A stretch of 64,000 nucleotides of DNA from Pestalotiopsis fici W106-1 (lineage: Eukaryota > Ascomycota > Sordariomycetes > Amphisphaeriales > Sporocadaceae), in the NCBI RefSeq assembly GCF_000516985.1, contig NW_006917095.1:3732942-3796941 (forward strand), given 5' to 3'. Positions 1-11,503 of this stretch are shown one piece after another (position 1 is the stretch's first letter; every line of letters begins with the position of its first letter). The notes under the pieces are model-generated. The model was not told the origin of the DNA, searched no databases, and saw only the letters and a program-made list of their open reading frames with translations. Position numbers and translations under genes: made by a program.

Positions 1-276
1 TCGGAAACAAGGATAATAGCACAAGACTTGACATTTCACGAGATTGGATATATATAGTATATTCCCGTAACATGATCATCAAGACTGGATGCTCCATGAG
101 CTTTTTCTACATCACGACGAGCGACGTTATCTATGGCAGATTGACTTGTCGAATGTTCTACTTGGAAAACACGGGAATGCGGACTTCGAAGAGAAAGTAA
201 AGAATTCAGTTGAAAACTGGCTTAAGTCTGCCCCTAACGCCTTGCCAATGCTGTGCTCTTTCGTGGCTGTCCTATT

Positions 277-1868
277 TTACAATTCCTCCTTGAAGAATTT
301 CTCCTCGCTGCCCTGGCTATCACTGCTTTCACTCTCTTCACTCTCTTCGCCCTCGTCGCCTTCTGCGTCGACCTTGGGGCCTTTCCCACCGTCTGTATCA
401 ATCACGCCCTGAATCTCGCGGCCATTGTTACCAGGCTCTTCAACCACTTGTAGTTTCCAGCCATTCTCGCCGGCCAGCTCCTGAATCTGCTTCTTAAGCT
501 CTTCGACAAGCTCCGGGTCAAGGTCGAGTTTCTCCAGTTCCTCATCACTGAGGACCTCCAACTGCCCGTCCTCGTCCGTATTGCCCAGGGCAATGATCTC
601 AACGATGGGTTCCTTGTGAAAGCTCCTCGGCGGCTTAAGCTGAGGAGCTTCTTTCCCATCCTCACCCTTGCCTAGAACCTGCCGCCCGCCGACAACGACA
701 CCGCCAATGATAACGGGTGCTTGTGCAGCATCCTTGAGCTGCTGACCGATCATGGCGGCCTGCGCTTCGAGTGTTTTCTGGGCGTGCCAGTCAGCCTGCT
801 GTGCTTCCGGTACTATGGTACGACAGCTGATTGTGTTTGCGCGTGAGGGCGGAGGCGGTCGGAAAGCAACATCGGAGCACAGTCGGGGCGTATTGACGAG
901 CATCAGATAGGAGCACGTGGTGATCTCCTTGATCCAGCCAATACGATCCTGGGTGCTGCCGGGGCTGCAATGGTACTGAATCTCGATGGTCCGAGGGCGA
1001 TTCATCAGGTCGCATAGCGTGCCGTCCTCCATGCGTTGAACGAGGTAGCGCTGATCGCCCTTGACCTGCAACTCGGTGTTTGGCGGTGAAGTCGTGGGCT
1101 TGGCGGCATCTTTGTTTGCTGCAGCTGGTGCGGTTGTCTTGCTGCTGCGTCCCCGCCGGTTCGTTGTCGATGAAGGGTCTTGTACTCTGCCCAGAACGTA
1201 TTCCTGGCTGTTTGGGTCTCGCTTCGGCGGTCCTCCCTTTGAAGGGGCGGCATGAAATTGCACAACATCGTGACCGTAGCAAAAGCTGTAGCTCCACCAG
1301 CCAGAGACGTAGTACAGACAAGTGCCATCCAGACCATTGACCAGCTCCCAGCCATGGGTTGACGCCCTGGCCAGCTCACGCGCCTCTTCTGCCTTGGCCA
1401 GCTCCGTCTCGGTCTTGTTCTGAACTGGCGGCGTCTCTATGACGGGAATTGCACAGAGATACCTTGTGTCATGCATGGTCATGACTTCGTACGTCTCGGT
1501 CGTCTCAAGGCTGCCGTCATCGTTGCTGCCATCATGGATGCCGTGTGCGACTGGCTTTGCTGGCTGGATGTCCTTGTCGTCGGCGTTCCCACGATTGCCG
1601 GGGTCGAGGAGCACTTTCGCCTCGTGCTCGGAAATGTACGCATCAGATAGAACAACCTCGAACTACAAACATTCAGTCGCTGTCAGCTGGTTTGCCCTTC
1701 TGCTTGGCCCGCCGAGATACGTAATCACTGGAGCGGCGCGACAAGTGTTTTTGAGGAGGTGGGCTTTCTGACCTGGGGGTATGCGAGCAGGTCGTTGTGT
1801 ATACTGAATCCATGGCGGGAGGCCGCGCACAGCTGCGCTGCGGCAAACAATGTACTGATACGGCGCAT
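277..1868 (-). CDS. yos9: YOS9/OS-9-type ER lectin of ER-associated degradation
   Basis: Two exons, 1773-1868 and 277-1662 (complement), joined by a 110-bp GT-AG intron in phase 0; the product is 493 aa. The ATG at 1868 starts a hydrophobic signal peptide (about residues 1-20). It is followed by FSIHNDLLAYPQ and, after the junction, FEVVLSDAYISEHEAK, the typical N-terminus of fungal Yos9. A mannose-6-phosphate-receptor-homology domain spans about residues 145-297. It has the double-tryptophan signature SGWWSYSFCYG (W154, W155) and paired cysteines through TCSYLMLV and RLCSDV. In this family the domain reads trimmed mannose on misfolded glycoproteins and hands them to the Hrd1 ubiquitin ligase in the ER lumen. 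The C-terminus is acidic, Ser/Glu-rich, and ends FFKEEL, a KDEL/HDEL-like retrieval signal. The first exon is easily missed: exon 2 alone has only a GTG near its beginning (1614). Confidence 0.93.
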
Positions 1869-4800
1869 GATGCCGGGCGCGAAGGAGATGATTGTCTTTA
1901 CATGAGAATGCGCAACGCCATCAGATGGTGCAAATCAGGGACAATGCCAACCAAAATAGAAGCTCTGAGTCTGGGACAATTATGACCACCTACACGCCTG
2001 GTAGGTACAGTTAGGGTAATGTAGATAGATGGGTGTAGGTACCTGCGCCGCACCTACGCACAGCATTGCCAGAGCTAAAGGTTGAGGTGGCTTCAATTGG
2101 TGAGGGAGGGGCCCGGGCGCGCGAACCTCAGCCGCGCCGACCTGCAGCATGCATTTGGAAATTCCATAGTCCCCCCAAAACGGCGCCTTCATCTGCCCGC
2201 CTGCATTGCATCTCAAAGCGATCACTTTGGGACCGAATTTACATTGCCCTCAGGTACAATTGCCTGGAAACGAGTCCATGTGTAACTCATACAATCATGA
2301 GGGTGACACATGCGCAGCTCACATCGATTACTCAGTGCACGTAGACTGAGAGACTGAGTAAGCATTCATGCTATCAGACTACCACCAATGATATACCTAC
2401 CTTCAGACCGCCACAATTTCACCTTCTTTACAGTTAATGTACCTGGTTTACCTAGTAATAATGTCGACCTGTTCGTCCGCTTAGATCAATGTACGTGGTA
2501 TCAATGTAGTCAGCTCAACATATATGCTGACCTCTCCGCCCAGTGCATTTTGTCCCAAGCCGGATTGACATTTGGACTCGTGCGTCAAGTACCGCGTTTG
2601 CCACTGATTGACTATCACCGGACTGATACCGTGAGATCGACAGTCATGAGTACAATGGGCGCGGGTTGTACCTGTGCATTATTACAATAGAAAAGCCGGC
2701 CGGGATGATCGATCATGGAATGGCGGTAGTAGGTAGGTATCCGTGACACCCCGCCTGCATTCTCTTTGCCCAAAAGCCAGATTCGCGGTCCAGGTCAGCA
2801 AACACTTTTCCTATCCGGCGTTTAGTGGTGAAGCTATCCCCATATGTCCTCCAAGAAACGGTTTAATGCTAGAGAAACGTCCCGATATGATCACATGCGC
2901 CTGGATCTACAGTCCTCTGCTCTTGTCTGGCTTAATTTTTCTTTCCTTGTTACACTTGCCTTGAAACCCCTTGACTGGTCGGTTGATTCGAATTGGAAAC
3001 CCCAAGGAACGAAGCGAAAAGAAGAATCTATCCAAGAACAACAATATGACAGGAACCGTAGTCGATTTTAATGCGTACTTGTCCTTGATATGATGATATT
3101 ATTGTTAAATCTGGTGTCCCATGAATATAGCAGAATCGGCTTGAGATCTCAAGGATAGAGCAACAACAGCTTACTGTACGCATTGCAGACAAGACATAGA
3201 CCAATATTGAGTCGAGCTACATTGCCCAACTTCGAATCATGATCACGATAGTCTGTTGCTTGTTCAAATCTTTGCCTTTGCCACATCTTCGTACTTTTGC
3301 GATGAGTTTTTTTTTTTTCCCTGGCGCGTCCACGTATACCAAGCGATAAATATATTAGAGTTGGTATTCGGGTCTCATGTGCGCATGGTCAGATAAGCGC
3401 CCTTCTTCCGACCGTCAAGTCTTTGGAGCCAATAACTATGATGTACTTCTGGCATAATTGCTCAAGGTTGAAGCAAAGTCCCAACACGGCGGTTCGTGCT
3501 TGTTGTGAGTTTGTGCCTGCAGACGATCGATCTTGGATGTCTTGCGTACTTTTATCATGCTATTTCAAGATATAACTAGTCGATTGCAGGTACGGTAGAC
3601 GGTTGATGCTCGGCACCGACTTGGAACGATGCGTCGAAACCATGATTAAATGGGCCGTGGTGGAATATGTAAAGGCCTTCGTACACATCATATGCAAGTT
3701 GCTTTTCGACGATGCGAATCATGCACGCATCCCGCTGCCGTTATATGTCTGCAGGGTCCTAAAAAGAAAGACAGAAATGAAAAATACGGTGTTTCGAGCC
3801 GCATATTCCCTGGATCACCACAGAACGGCCAAAACACGCCAGGTGCTCGTTGTTCAGTTCTTTTGCAGAGTGTGTTGTGTGCTACAATGCCCAGCAAGGA
3901 GCAAACTTTGTGAGAACCAAGTCCACGACTTTCACACACAAAGGTCACACAGGAATGCCACCGTACCTGCCACCAAAAGCCACCGCGCACTTTAGCACTC
4001 ATGTCACGGTCGGTGCCGCGGAAGTATGTCTTGGAAAAAGAAAGCCATAATGGGTTCACCGGCACCGATACGACCGATGGAGATAGATAGAGTGCTGCGC
4101 AGACGCAGGGAGCAATCAGTCACATTTTACGATCTCGCAGCATTCGGAAAGCCAATCGGCGTATTTTCCATATCCCAGGCCCCAGGGGCCGCTGTACATG
4201 TCCACCCACCGCAGGCATGGCCGGGACGTTAGATATCCACTCTCGTCCGGAGTAGATGAAGTGGGCTGCGCCGCGTCCGTCATGGACTTCCGTGGATGGA
4301 TCTGCCCATGTCCCCCTAGAGATACTACACAGCAGAGGAGCAGCGGCAGCATTTTTCTTTCTTGTGCTTCTCGTGCCACTGCATGCCGCCAATGACAGGT
4401 TGGTCCGTGACACCTTGACAGCGGGCACCGCGATCGAATACAGTATAGTACTTTTGGCCACAATATCTGTCAAACGACGGACTATGCATCTCTGAAAAAG
4501 GGTCTCCAAGGCCCCGTAGCCCCTCGATCTTCTAAAAGGAGATGTAAAATAAGCAAATTGTCGATTGCGAGATCATCGTCAAAATCGTATGACATTTTTC
4601 AGCGCTTGTTTAGGAAGTTCTCTTTCGTCTAGCAGCTTGTTTTCTGCTTTGCCACAGCCACTGTCTGTACTACTACATTGAGGAGGGAGAAAGAATCTCA
4701 GCGGAAAGTTTGTCCTTGGGGTCCACTTCTCTCCCGATCAAGTCAGAGCAAAGGGAGGGTTGGAAACAAAAAATAAAGGGCAAAGGAAAACAGAGTTTGT

Positions 4801-7800
4801 AGATCGTTGTCCGTGTTAGGTGGTCAGAGTCCCACGGCCTGCGAACATGTTCTCCTCCACAAGCAAGCTTTCCTGGAGAATCCTGGTCTGCGTCGCAGGG
4901 TAATCAGTCTGTGGATTGACATTGGTGACATCAAACATGTCCGAAGCGGAGAATTTTCGATAATCACGAGGGCCGAAGTTACTGTCGGTCTAGACTCACG
5001 AGTCTGGTGTGGCGATCATCTCAGTATGAATCAGTTTTCTTTAGTACCGAATGACGAGTGCGCGAAAATCTTTTATCTAAGAAGGTAACGCTTAGCAAAA
5101 GATGATAGACTCGTGTCTGGCATATGGAGTAGACCAATGTTGCAGCCAGGAACTGTGCAAATACAACACAGGAGATTGGACGGCGGCTGTGCAGACGACT
5201 ACCTGCGAAGTACCGGCTTTGTAGATATTTTAACATTGTTCAAACGATCGATTGCTTTGCTGCCATCTACTCAGGGCCAACCTGAACGATCTCGACAAAT
5301 TCATAATGAGCCAAGGCGAATGCGTACACCTATACTCACCACCCCCATAGCCACATGGCAATTTGAAGTCTAAGATTTGACCTCTGGCCTATGAAGCAAT
5401 GAAGCGAGTGCCTGTTGTACACAGCCGAGACGCTATCCATTGGTGTGCAAATTGGGGACTAATAATGCCTTTTGCAGAGTTTTGTGATACATGGTGCATG
5501 TTGGGCCAGCTTGGAGCATCCCTGGGGGCAGGGACTGTAGGGCAGATCGAGGAGGCCCCGGAATCGCAGCGCGACTTTGAGAAGGATTTTGTCGAGAAGA
5601 TGCGATGAAACGAGGGGATAGAAAAATTCAGATCGGTGCGTAGTCGGCCAATAGTCCTGAAAGGAGAGCACGTGTCGGTCAGCATTCGACTCAGGAACCG
5701 GTGATAACCCTGATGGAAACGCACCAACTTGTCAAGTACCTGAAGCTCTGCGAGGGATCCCGGCTTCACATCCGGAAGTCACGGATAGGTCAGGCACTGG
5801 TGGCTGCTGGATTACTGGCTGGGGCAAGAGTCGGAGACATAATAATCTGGAGTATACGGGATGTGCCTGGAAGGATACTGGACAGGATTTCCTGGTCGGC
5901 ACTGGGCAGCGTTGCACGAAAGCACGGATGCTGCTTTTTCTCTTCTTCTTTCTCTTTGGGCATCGGATATAATGGTTCTCTGTAGGCTGTAAGAAATAGT
6001 AGCATAATCTCAATTTGATTATGCTGCCTGCATGTGCGCACCGTAGCAAGGGGAGCATGTAGACCCTTGCTTGAGCTCGTATAGTGTTCGCGCATTGTGA
6101 CTTTTTCCTGATTCAGCTAGGTTAGCTGTTGACTATACTATACTCTACACTGTGTGCGGTTGTGACAGAAATACCTACCAGTGGTACATAGCTTTGTCCA
6201 GTAGCCAAGGCTCAAAACTAGAGAGAAAAGAGCAAGAATATGTGCCTGAAATACATCTTTGTTTACCTGGCCTGGGTACTAGGGCGCATTGTGCATTTTC
6301 ATGTATTTATCATTTATCTATTTTAATAGGTCTTTGTATTTCTCTCGTCGTTGCCCTTCTTCAGTCTTCTCTGGGTGTTGAAAGTCTAGCAGGGATTAAT
6401 GGCCAGTCGAATGCCGACAAGCGGTCGCCTCACTTTGAGAGACGTGTCGAAAGCCAATGGGCAACGCACTATGCCGAGCATAGCCCAGTGCCAACTCAAA
6501 AAACCAGTCACTGGAGGCAGGGCCAACGTTGTCACCCACTATGTGCTACTGCGCAGACATAATCTCCTTTTCTCTTATGCTGCCATGCTCACCCTCGCTT
6601 TATAGCCGACTTGACCACCATCATGACACTTGGCTGGTCTAGTCATTCTGTTCTGCCTTGGTCCGCGCTCAATAGAGACTGATATGCCGAGCCCATCCAT
6701 CTCTGGCTCGATCTGACAAGATTGGTTACTTTTGCCGCGTTTGCTGTCGCTGATCATAACGCCATGACAGCTGGCTAGTCTGCAAGATCTACTACTAACC
6801 AATTTGAGTTCGACCCACATTCTCGGCAGACCGTGATGGTGTGCGCCCTTCCTCCAGCGTTGCGCCCAATGAAGCAGTAAACACACATTGATGGAACGCA
6901 ACATGGGAGGCGGATGAAAGAGGCTGAGAGGAAATCCACGCTGGGTTTTCTAAGGCTGTTTGCTGTTGATATGATAGGATCGGTTCTCCTCATTCATGCC
7001 GGTCAATCGTCCAGTCCTACCATGTAAACCGTCCAACTATGTATGATCGTCGATTACTACGCCCAGGATGCCCTTTAAACCTCCGGCCCATGGGCATTCT
7101 AGGCCATGCTTTCAGCTGGCGAATTTGATTATGTGCATATGCAACAAAGAAGCGCCAACCCCGTCGGCGGCGACACAATTATTATATGCTGTGTTACCAC
7201 TGGCAATATTGCCCATCAGAATGGACATGCCAGCATAAGAAACTGACTCTGGAGAAGTCGGTAGCAAAGAAGCAAGCCGTTTTGATCACCAACACTAGTT
7301 CAAACGGCTGTCGCTGCTTACAGGTTGCATCATCGTCTTGTTTCTTTACCGGATGAGGTTGGCAGGGTTCTAGTAGTACATAGTGAACGGCCAGGAACAA
7401 GACAATGTTCTACTATGTACCAGCAATTCTGACTACGTTCGAATAGTTTTTAGCTCGACAGGTGAATATGGGACAGGTCAAAAAAACGGAAGTTCCGCCA
7501 GGGGCAGGTCCGGTGCACTTCTCTCATCCCAGGTCAGATCCTCCGGCAAGTCCAGGCGCGGACTAATGCCGCATGGTTTCTTTCCATGTCGGCAGTATAC
7601 ACCACAAATAAGTTTCAAGGATCCTGAATGCCAGATGAGACGGTGGGAGATCTGCTACTGTTCACCAGAGTCCTGACCTCCCAGCTCGAGATCTGGCGGG
7701 CTATTTGTGGAAGTGGAGAAGCATCTTCGGGTGGACCGGGCCCCTCGTTCATTATACGTTGAGTTCCATGATGATGGTGTTCTGGAATTGTGGTTGAAAT

Positions 7801-8724
7801 AATGGCGCGTAAACAGACTGGATTCTGGTCATCTTCTAGAAGGACGCCATGGTTTTGGATCTCTCGGTCAATTCTGGAGGTGTGCGTCTTGGGATCGCAG
7901 CATGGGCTCGCCTCTGGTCCATGCATCGTGGCCCAAGGGCTTGTTTATACCTTAGCCCGTAAAGTACCTCATGCTCAGCTCCTGCCCAACCTTAAGCGCG
8001 CCAGCACACACACATAATCAACGGCAAACAGTCTGAACATGTCAAACCAAACTAGATTCACACGAACTGTTAGTCGACTATAGCTTCGACCGTTTGAAAT
8101 AGTCGATCCAAGTCTAAACATATACACAACCGGTCAGGTAGTTTGACGGCCGTCCCGACGAAACAGTCCAAGGATAGCGTGATTTGTTAGATAGGTAGGC
8201 AGGCAGGAAAGGCAGTCAAACAGACGACGAGCGACCAGGTTGGTAAATGACCAAGATTGACGGAAACCAATCTAAACACTTTACTCTGGAGATGGGACAA
8301 GGTACAAAGTGGTAAATAGTAGTACTACGTAGGAACAGTAATGAATTCCGCAGTTTGGAGACCGTGCTGGGGGCTGCCCTGCGTCATTGACGGATCTCAA
8401 CTTGCGGGTGCCGCCATCCCTGTTGATCTGCTAGTAATAGCCGTCGCCGCTAATTGTACTGCCTGACCTGTCCACTGGGTGTAAGCAGAATGGAAAGAGA
8501 AAGAGAGAATGGAAACAAAGTTCACTGGTAATAGTCATCACAAGGTACTGGTAATCCCGATTCAACTGTACATCCAGCGCACGCACATAGAACAGGCAGA
8601 GAGAAACGCCCCCGAGCTAGGAATTTTAGTTGCTATTCGTCTGCAACAACCATGCATATAGTCTTGCATTAGCTTCAGTGAACGCACCCCAGGAAATGGG
8701 CATCAGCTATCCTGTTGATATGAT

Positions 8725-8740
8725 GCAGCAGCAGCAGCAG
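8725..8740. repeat. (GCA)n microsatellite
   Basis: Five consecutive GCA units plus one base, in gene-poor DNA. Confidence 0.9.
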
Positions 8741-10213
8741 TAGTATTATGGTCCAATGTTAATCTCACACATACTAGAACCTAAGACACCACCCCCCAAG
8801 TTTACGAGCCGAGTATGTGCCCCTCGAATTCAGCAGTCAGGGGAATATATCCAAGGTGCTATGAGAGAACAGTGTAAACATGAACAGTCAGTCATGTATT
8901 GGACAGAGATAAGAGACAGTAAGACACACAGCCACACAGACAGACATTTGTATCATAATCATAATCAAACACGGAGGAGAAGGACCTTGAAAAAAGAGGG
9001 TAGACTGGAAATGGGAAAGCACGAGCTTGCACTATACTATGCGTGCCAATCCAAGACATTCGGTAATCTGATCTATATCGGCACAAGGCAGATTTCTTTC
9101 AGTATGTTATGCTGTCCGGACACTGGACGGAATTGAGGGATGGTGTGATGGAGCAAGATCTGTTCCCTTGAGAGCGGCGAGGGCGAATGAGCTGTCGCAC
9201 GAATTTCGTGACTCTGTATCAGTATGCATGCATGTCCCGGTCGTCTATCAAGATAGCGTCAGTCGCGGTAAGCTTTGCAAAGATGTCGACGCTGTTGCTT
9301 GCCTCTTGCCTACCGTTTGCAATAGTACGTGGGTAGGGCAGGGACCAGAGCGGAGGCTATCACGATGACGATGAAACTGGGGGCACCATCCATACCCGTG
9401 GGCAAGAAACTGTGGAGGCGGCAATAATTCCATCCTCGTAAGGCTTGAGTGGGCAAAAGCCTCCCGCTCGTCCGCACAGAACCCAGCTGACCCGGCTGCC
9501 TAGCCAATTCCAGACCAGAGAATTGATGATTCGGGACCTGATGGGCTCTCCATATCGACTCGACAACCAGACAGACAATGGGGCTGCTGGCCGCGGTGTC
9601 AGGTAGTGTATGTATACGAACAGGTATGTAGGTCAGTATGCGAGTTGTATGTATTGTATTATGAAAAGTGCTTAACCTGTCCTGGCGTGATTTTGGCTGC
9701 CGGCGCGCCGTTCACTCATCCGTTCGTTCATGGCCTGGGCATTTCCATCAACAAGTACAGAGTATACACGGGTCAGCCTGCAAACCTTGAAACCCTCCAT
9801 TGGCCGCTGGCGATCGTATCGAGGAAGGGGACCGAGGGAGGGGAAAAAAACACCATCGAGTTGTTTTCCTTGCCTTTACTCGCTGGTTCAAGCGTTGCCG
9901 CCCCTTCCTCAGTCTTTGATGTTTCCGCATATGCCCACCCATCATAGGTACTTGACCTAGGCATAGGGTTAAGAGTGGGAGAAGATCTATGGTCTCGTGA
10001 AAACCAGCCCGCGGCGGATGAGAGGCCGGGGGTCTTGCAGTAGTTCATCTAAGTAAAGTCAAGTAAAGTAAAGTACGCAAAGACTGACCGTATACGGACG
10101 CCGCCCATGGTCACAGCATTTGCATGCCCAACCTACTCCTAGTCGATCTGGTTGTACACACCTTTCTACATCGGTACATGGAAAAGAAAGAAGCGACAAA
10201 TCAATGCACAGTA

Positions 10214-10236
10214 CAGCCAGCCAGCCAGCCAGCCAG
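10214..10236. repeat. (CAGC)n microsatellite
   Basis: Five CAGC units plus CAG, 23 bp in all. A tract of the same sequence and length recurs at 22960-22982. Confidence 0.9.
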
Positions 10237-11082
10237 TCAATCACAAGTATCTAAACGACCCAAGGGGGTAACGTCGATTGGGTGCCGGATGGTGGTCTGA
10301 CTGCGAAGTCGTCCGCGCATTGCCGAATGCCATGTCCTCGACTACCGGTAGGTAAATATCTTACATCTAGTATGTTCTTTCTCGAGCCATTTCTCCAAGC
10401 AATACATGAGAAAGTCGAGCCCATCTCACGATTGGAGCTGGCTACCAATGATGATAACTGTCCATATTTCTCATGAATGCCTATGCACAGAATAATGACA
10501 ACAACAACAGTGATAATAGTAGTAGTCATAATAATACATGAAAACACATTTCCTGTTCAAATGCGTTTCTTGCTAGACCAAAAGTAATGCTAGTGTATCT
10601 GTAGTACCTTAGTACGCCTATGCAAGGCCTTGCCGGGATGACATGGCTTCGAGCAGGGGGGGACTATGTAGGTATGTACAGTAGCTTATTAGCTTCTTCT
10701 TCTTTTACTTACTAAAATACAGACCTACTGCAGTGTACCGTACCTACTTTACCTACTACTTCGCCCAATCCCAGCCTACCTACCCTACAGCCACGTACTG
10801 TGTAATGTTGCTAGTAGCCATACCGACCTTCTGGAGACTCTAAAATGGGCCTAACGACTTTAGATACCCAAGGTACCTGTCCTACAAGTTAATCAACAGA
10901 CTGCCCAGGCTTGACCCACCCTTGGCCCAGCAGCAGCAAACCCTGGCTGCTGTTTCCGCTGCTAGCTAACTGCCCATCCACTTGATCTGTCAAAGCCTCA
11001 TCAACACAAGCCGCCCCGATACATAATCCCCATTCATCGCCTCTAGTCCTCGACCTCGAAACATCTCTTGTCTTTTAATTCG

Positions 11083-11112
11083 ATGCTTCATCAAACAGAT
11101 ACAGGCACTTGA
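11083..11112 (+). promoter_or_regulatory. Upstream ORF 1 in the C2H2 leader
   Basis: An ATG-initiated 9-codon frame ending in TGA, about 390 bp before the main start. It is relevant only if transcription starts upstream of it. Upstream frames of this kind commonly reduce translation of regulator mRNAs. Confidence 0.4.
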
Positions 11113-11356
11113 CAGTACCAAGCTGTACTACTACTACTACCTCCATCGTGCAATTTATTATTCATTTTTTTTTGCTGCACAAGTCATTTTGTCCTGTACC
11201 ATCACCTCGCTTCCACGTTCGCTCTTCTCTACTCACTTCCTCTCACCCATTGCTTCACCCTTGCTGGATTAGGTGTTGCTCACAACCACCTGCAAATAAT
11301 ATCGTCGATACCCAACGGCTGACCAAAGAGACACGCAACTTATTTCTTGACGCCGC

Positions 11357-11380
11357 ATGAGCCCAGGCAAGGCTGTGTAA
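11357..11380 (+). promoter_or_regulatory. Upstream ORF 2 in the C2H2 leader
   Basis: An ATG-initiated 7-codon frame (MSPGKAV then TAA), 124 bp before the main start. It is not in frame with the protein. Confidence 0.45.
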
Positions 11381-11503
11381 CACCCACGCTTTTCGGAATA
11401 ACGCACTCGGCCGTTTACATTCGATCCGCCCTCAACCGTCATCTATCTTCCGCCTCATCTTTGGACATCATCCTCACCAGTCCACCTCCGCACATATAGA
11501 GAA

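Larger units (their letters stand above)
1869..10599. other. Long gene-poor region
   Basis: About 8.7 kb in which I find no convincing gene. Open frames are short, overlap on both strands, mostly lack ATG starts and show no recognisable domain or splice-linked continuation. The DNA is unique-looking and not strongly AT-biased, with scattered TACCTA/TAGGTA words (for example near 2000-2045, 2733-2742 and 8190-8200) and short microsatellites. It lies between the 5' end of yos9 and the leader of the C2H2 regulator, so it may hold distal regulatory DNA or non-coding transcripts. Nothing in the sequence proves either. Confidence 0.6.
10600..11503 (+). promoter_or_regulatory. Promoter and long 5' leader of the C2H2 gene
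   Basis: The stretch 10660-10800 is dense in TACCTA/TAGGTA words. From about 10980 to 11500 the top strand becomes pyrimidine-rich with many CT and TACTAC runs, the usual look of a fungal transcription start and leader just before the ATG at 11504. Two short upstream reading frames (11083-11112 and 11357-11380) lie in the presumed leader. The transcription start itself cannot be placed from sequence. Confidence 0.5.

Noticed and set aside
1612..1614. GTG start for the yos9 coding region
   Set aside because: The frame continues upstream to an acceptor at 1662, and an ATG exon at 1773-1868 supplies the expected signal peptide.
3603..9136. Several 100-136-codon frames on both strands
   Set aside because: They overlap each other, mostly lack ATG starts, show no domain or signal peptide and have no splice-linked continuation.
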